Source: an uncultured Erysipelotrichaceae bacterium
GTDB taxonomy: Bacteria; Bacillota_I; Bacilli_A; Erysipelotrichales; Coprobacillaceae
Direction of reading: 5' to 3'
Assembly (NCBI GenBank): GCA_947573745.1
Contig: CANPGX010000083.1
Coordinates: 1 to 5,437 of the forward strand
DNA length: 5,437 bases
Of the stretch, positions 4,549-5,437 are shown one piece after another. The notes below the pieces were generated by a model. That model searched no databases. It had not been told where the DNA came from and worked only from the letters and a program-made list of their open reading frames with translations. Position 1 is the first letter of the stretch. Each line of letters starts with the position of its first letter. The position numbers and the translations under genes are program-made.

Positions 4549-5034
4549 ATGGAAGCATGTATGGAACTTTATGATTTGTTAGAACATTTAGGTATTTCTT
4601 ATCAAGAAGTTGAACATGCCCCTGTATGGTGTGTAGAACAAGCACAATTTATCAAACAGATGATATCAGGTGTAGGGTGTAAGAGTCTTTTTTTAACTGA
4701 TCGTCATCGTTATTTTTTGGTGATGTTAAAAGAAGAAAAAAGAGTTTCTATGAAAAATTTAGACCAAGCACTTCATGTTTCTCACTTATCTATGGCTAGT
4801 GAAGAGGATCTCAAACGTATTTTAGGCCTTGAACCAGGAAGTGTAACCCCTCTAAGTCTTTTTCGTGATACAAATCATTTAGTCACTGTTATTTTAGATA
4901 AGTCTTTAGAAAATCAATCACTTTTATGCCATTCTTGTGTGAATACAAAAACCATGTCGATAGCCTATCATGATTTACTTCGTTGGATCATGTTTACTGG
5001 TCATGAATATCAAATGACGGAGGTAGCAGAATGA
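4549..5034 (+). CDS. prdX: PrdX/ProX-type prolyl-tRNA editing deacylase
   Basis: This encodes a 161-residue free-standing trans-editing enzyme of the YbaK/ProX superfamily. Members of the PrdX group hydrolyse Ala-tRNA(Pro) made in error by prolyl-tRNA synthetase, protecting proline codons. Seen in the sequence: EHAPVWCVEQA (22-32), GVGCKSLFLTD (41-51) with the conserved Lys45, the VMLKEEKRV strand (58-66), and the hallmark GLEPGSVTPL (93-102). A late His128 followed by VNT (131-133) corresponds to the HPNVNT-like motif, here altered to HSCVNT. An ATG at 4531 is in frame, but the AGGAG site (4539-4543) lies downstream of it and is five bases before ATG 4549, so 4549 is chosen. The end overlaps the next gene by four bases (ATGA). 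Family assignment is confident; the exact substrate is inferred from family. Confidence 0.9.
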   Translation: MEACMELYDLLEHLGISYQEVEHAPVWCVEQAQFIKQMISGVGCKSLFLTDRHRYFLVMLKEEKRVSMKNLDQALHVSHLSMASEEDLKRILGLEPGSVTPLSLFRDTNHLVTVILDKSLENQSLLCHSCVNTKTMSIAYHDLLRWIMFTGHEYQMTEVAE

Positions 5035-5288
5035 GTCATTTTACAGTAGAAGAAAAAAGAAAGTATTTAGTTAAGAAACATATTAAAGATCATTTATTTG
5101 AATATGTATTGGATTTTATTGGGCCCATAATTCTAACCATGGTCCTGTTACGTTTATGTCATGCTCAAAATATGGCCTATGGAATCTTATTATCTTTGGC
5201 CTATAGTACAGGTAAAGTGATTTATCATATTTATTATTATAAAAAAGAATATGTCGATGTTGATATTCAAGAAGAGGAGGAAAAATGA
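5031..5288 (+). CDS. Small membrane protein with acidic tail, unknown function
   Basis: This encodes an 85-residue protein. It has a basic, soluble N-terminal segment (residues 1-22, rich in Lys), a first hydrophobic helix about 25-43, a second about 48-70, and a C-terminal tail ending in Glu-rich QEEEEK. No family is recognised. ATG overlaps the prdX stop codon (ATGA at 5031-5034), and GGAGGT (5019-5024) sits six bases before it, which fixes the start and implies translational coupling. The Glu codons of the tail (GAG GAG GAA) also supply the AGGAGG ribosome binding site of the next gene. The membrane segments suggest anchoring or a partner role, but nothing shows what it acts on. Confidence 0.75.
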   Translation: MSHFTVEEKRKYLVKKHIKDHLFEYVLDFIGPIILTMVLLRLCHAQNMAYGILLSLAYSTGKVIYHIYYYKKEYVDVDIQEEEEK

Positions 5289-5437
5289 TGCTAACATTTA
5301 AATATGACACACAGTTGTTGATAGAAGGAAAAGGCTTGAATGAAAATGAGATTCATGATTATTTTATGCAACACTTTGAAGGAGATTGCTTACTGGCTGT
5401 GGGAGATGAAGATTTAATCAAGATTCATTTTCATACA
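5288..5437 (+). CDS. FakA/YloV C-terminal-like protein (DAK-family annotated), 3' end outside window
   Basis: Only the first 50 codons are present; the frame is open to the window edge. The visible part matches the start of the C-terminal region of FakA/YloV-type proteins: FKYDTQLLIEG early, then GDCLLAVGDEDLIKIHFHT, where FakA proteins have a GDS-VVGD-LVKVHVHT stretch. In full FakA this region follows an N-terminal DAK2 kinase domain, absent here. Short stand-alone versions exist in Firmicutes, often annotated as kinase to dihydroxyacetone kinase; kinase activity is not supported for this piece. ATG 5288 is seven bases after AGGAGG (5275-5280), while ATG 5285 is only four bases away and overlaps the previous stop, so 5288 is preferred. 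It belongs to the same operon as prdX. The final length and function are unknown. Confidence 0.75.
   Translation, partial: MLTFKYDTQLLIEGKGLNENEIHDYFMQHFEGDCLLAVGDEDLIKIHFHT

Noticed and set aside
4549..5034. Proline-reductase cluster or T-box control of prdX
   Set aside because: No prd reductase genes flank it, and no T-box leader or long structured region lies upstream. The gene is internal to an operon of small unknown genes.
5116..5310. Minus-strand open frame of 64 codons
   Set aside because: It is antisense to the well-supported membrane protein gene at 5031-5288 and covers the next gene's ribosome binding site. The protein shows no family features.

Overview
The window is AT-rich, gene-dense DNA with strong AGGAGG-type Shine-Dalgarno sites, short intergenic gaps and compact hairpin-plus-T-run terminators. 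That points to a low-GC Firmicute (Bacillota). The style, including small membrane proteins and a stand-alone FakA-C-like protein, would fit a gut Erysipelotrichia or Clostridia member, but the genus cannot be fixed from this sequence. No rRNA, tRNA, CRISPR array, transposase or phage gene is visible, and every convincing gene is on the + strand.

Layout. (1) Positions 1-581 hold a single-gene unit for a small cupin protein. It has a consensus sigma-A promoter at 59-86, two copies of a TTGTAAC...TTACAT dyad that bracket the promoter, a leader hairpin and a strong terminator. (2) Positions 582-2168 hold a MATE-family multidrug/Na+ antiporter gene, preceded by a 240-bp gap with an inverted repeat and closed by a terminator. 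The start is best placed at 765, because the ribosome binding site lies just downstream of the earlier in-frame ATG. (3) Positions 2188-3313 hold a two-gene unit, a 77-residue zinc-ribbon protein and an AraC-family regulator with a DUF6597-like N-terminus. Its promoter has a long AT-rich dyad over the -35 box. (4) Positions 3319-4096 hold a coupled pair, a VOC (glyoxalase/bleomycin-resistance fold) protein and a TfoX N-terminal-domain protein, ending in a terminator. (5) From 4098 to the right edge lies a tightly packed operon of at least five genes: a DUF7662-like small protein, a two-helix membrane protein, a PrdX/ProX-type Ala-tRNA(Pro) deacylase, a second two-helix membrane protein, and the beginning of a protein resembling the C-terminal region of FakA/YloV. 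Genes in it abut or overlap by a few bases.

Functionally, units 1-4 look like small accessory or stress genes (efflux, small-molecule binding, local regulators). Unit 5 combines a translation quality-control enzyme with uncharacterised membrane proteins and is the least explained part. The most interesting signals are the paired operators around the cupin promoter, the palindrome over the zinc-ribbon/araC promoter, and the tightly coupled prdX operon with its unknown membrane partners. No clearly novel defence or mobile system is seen.
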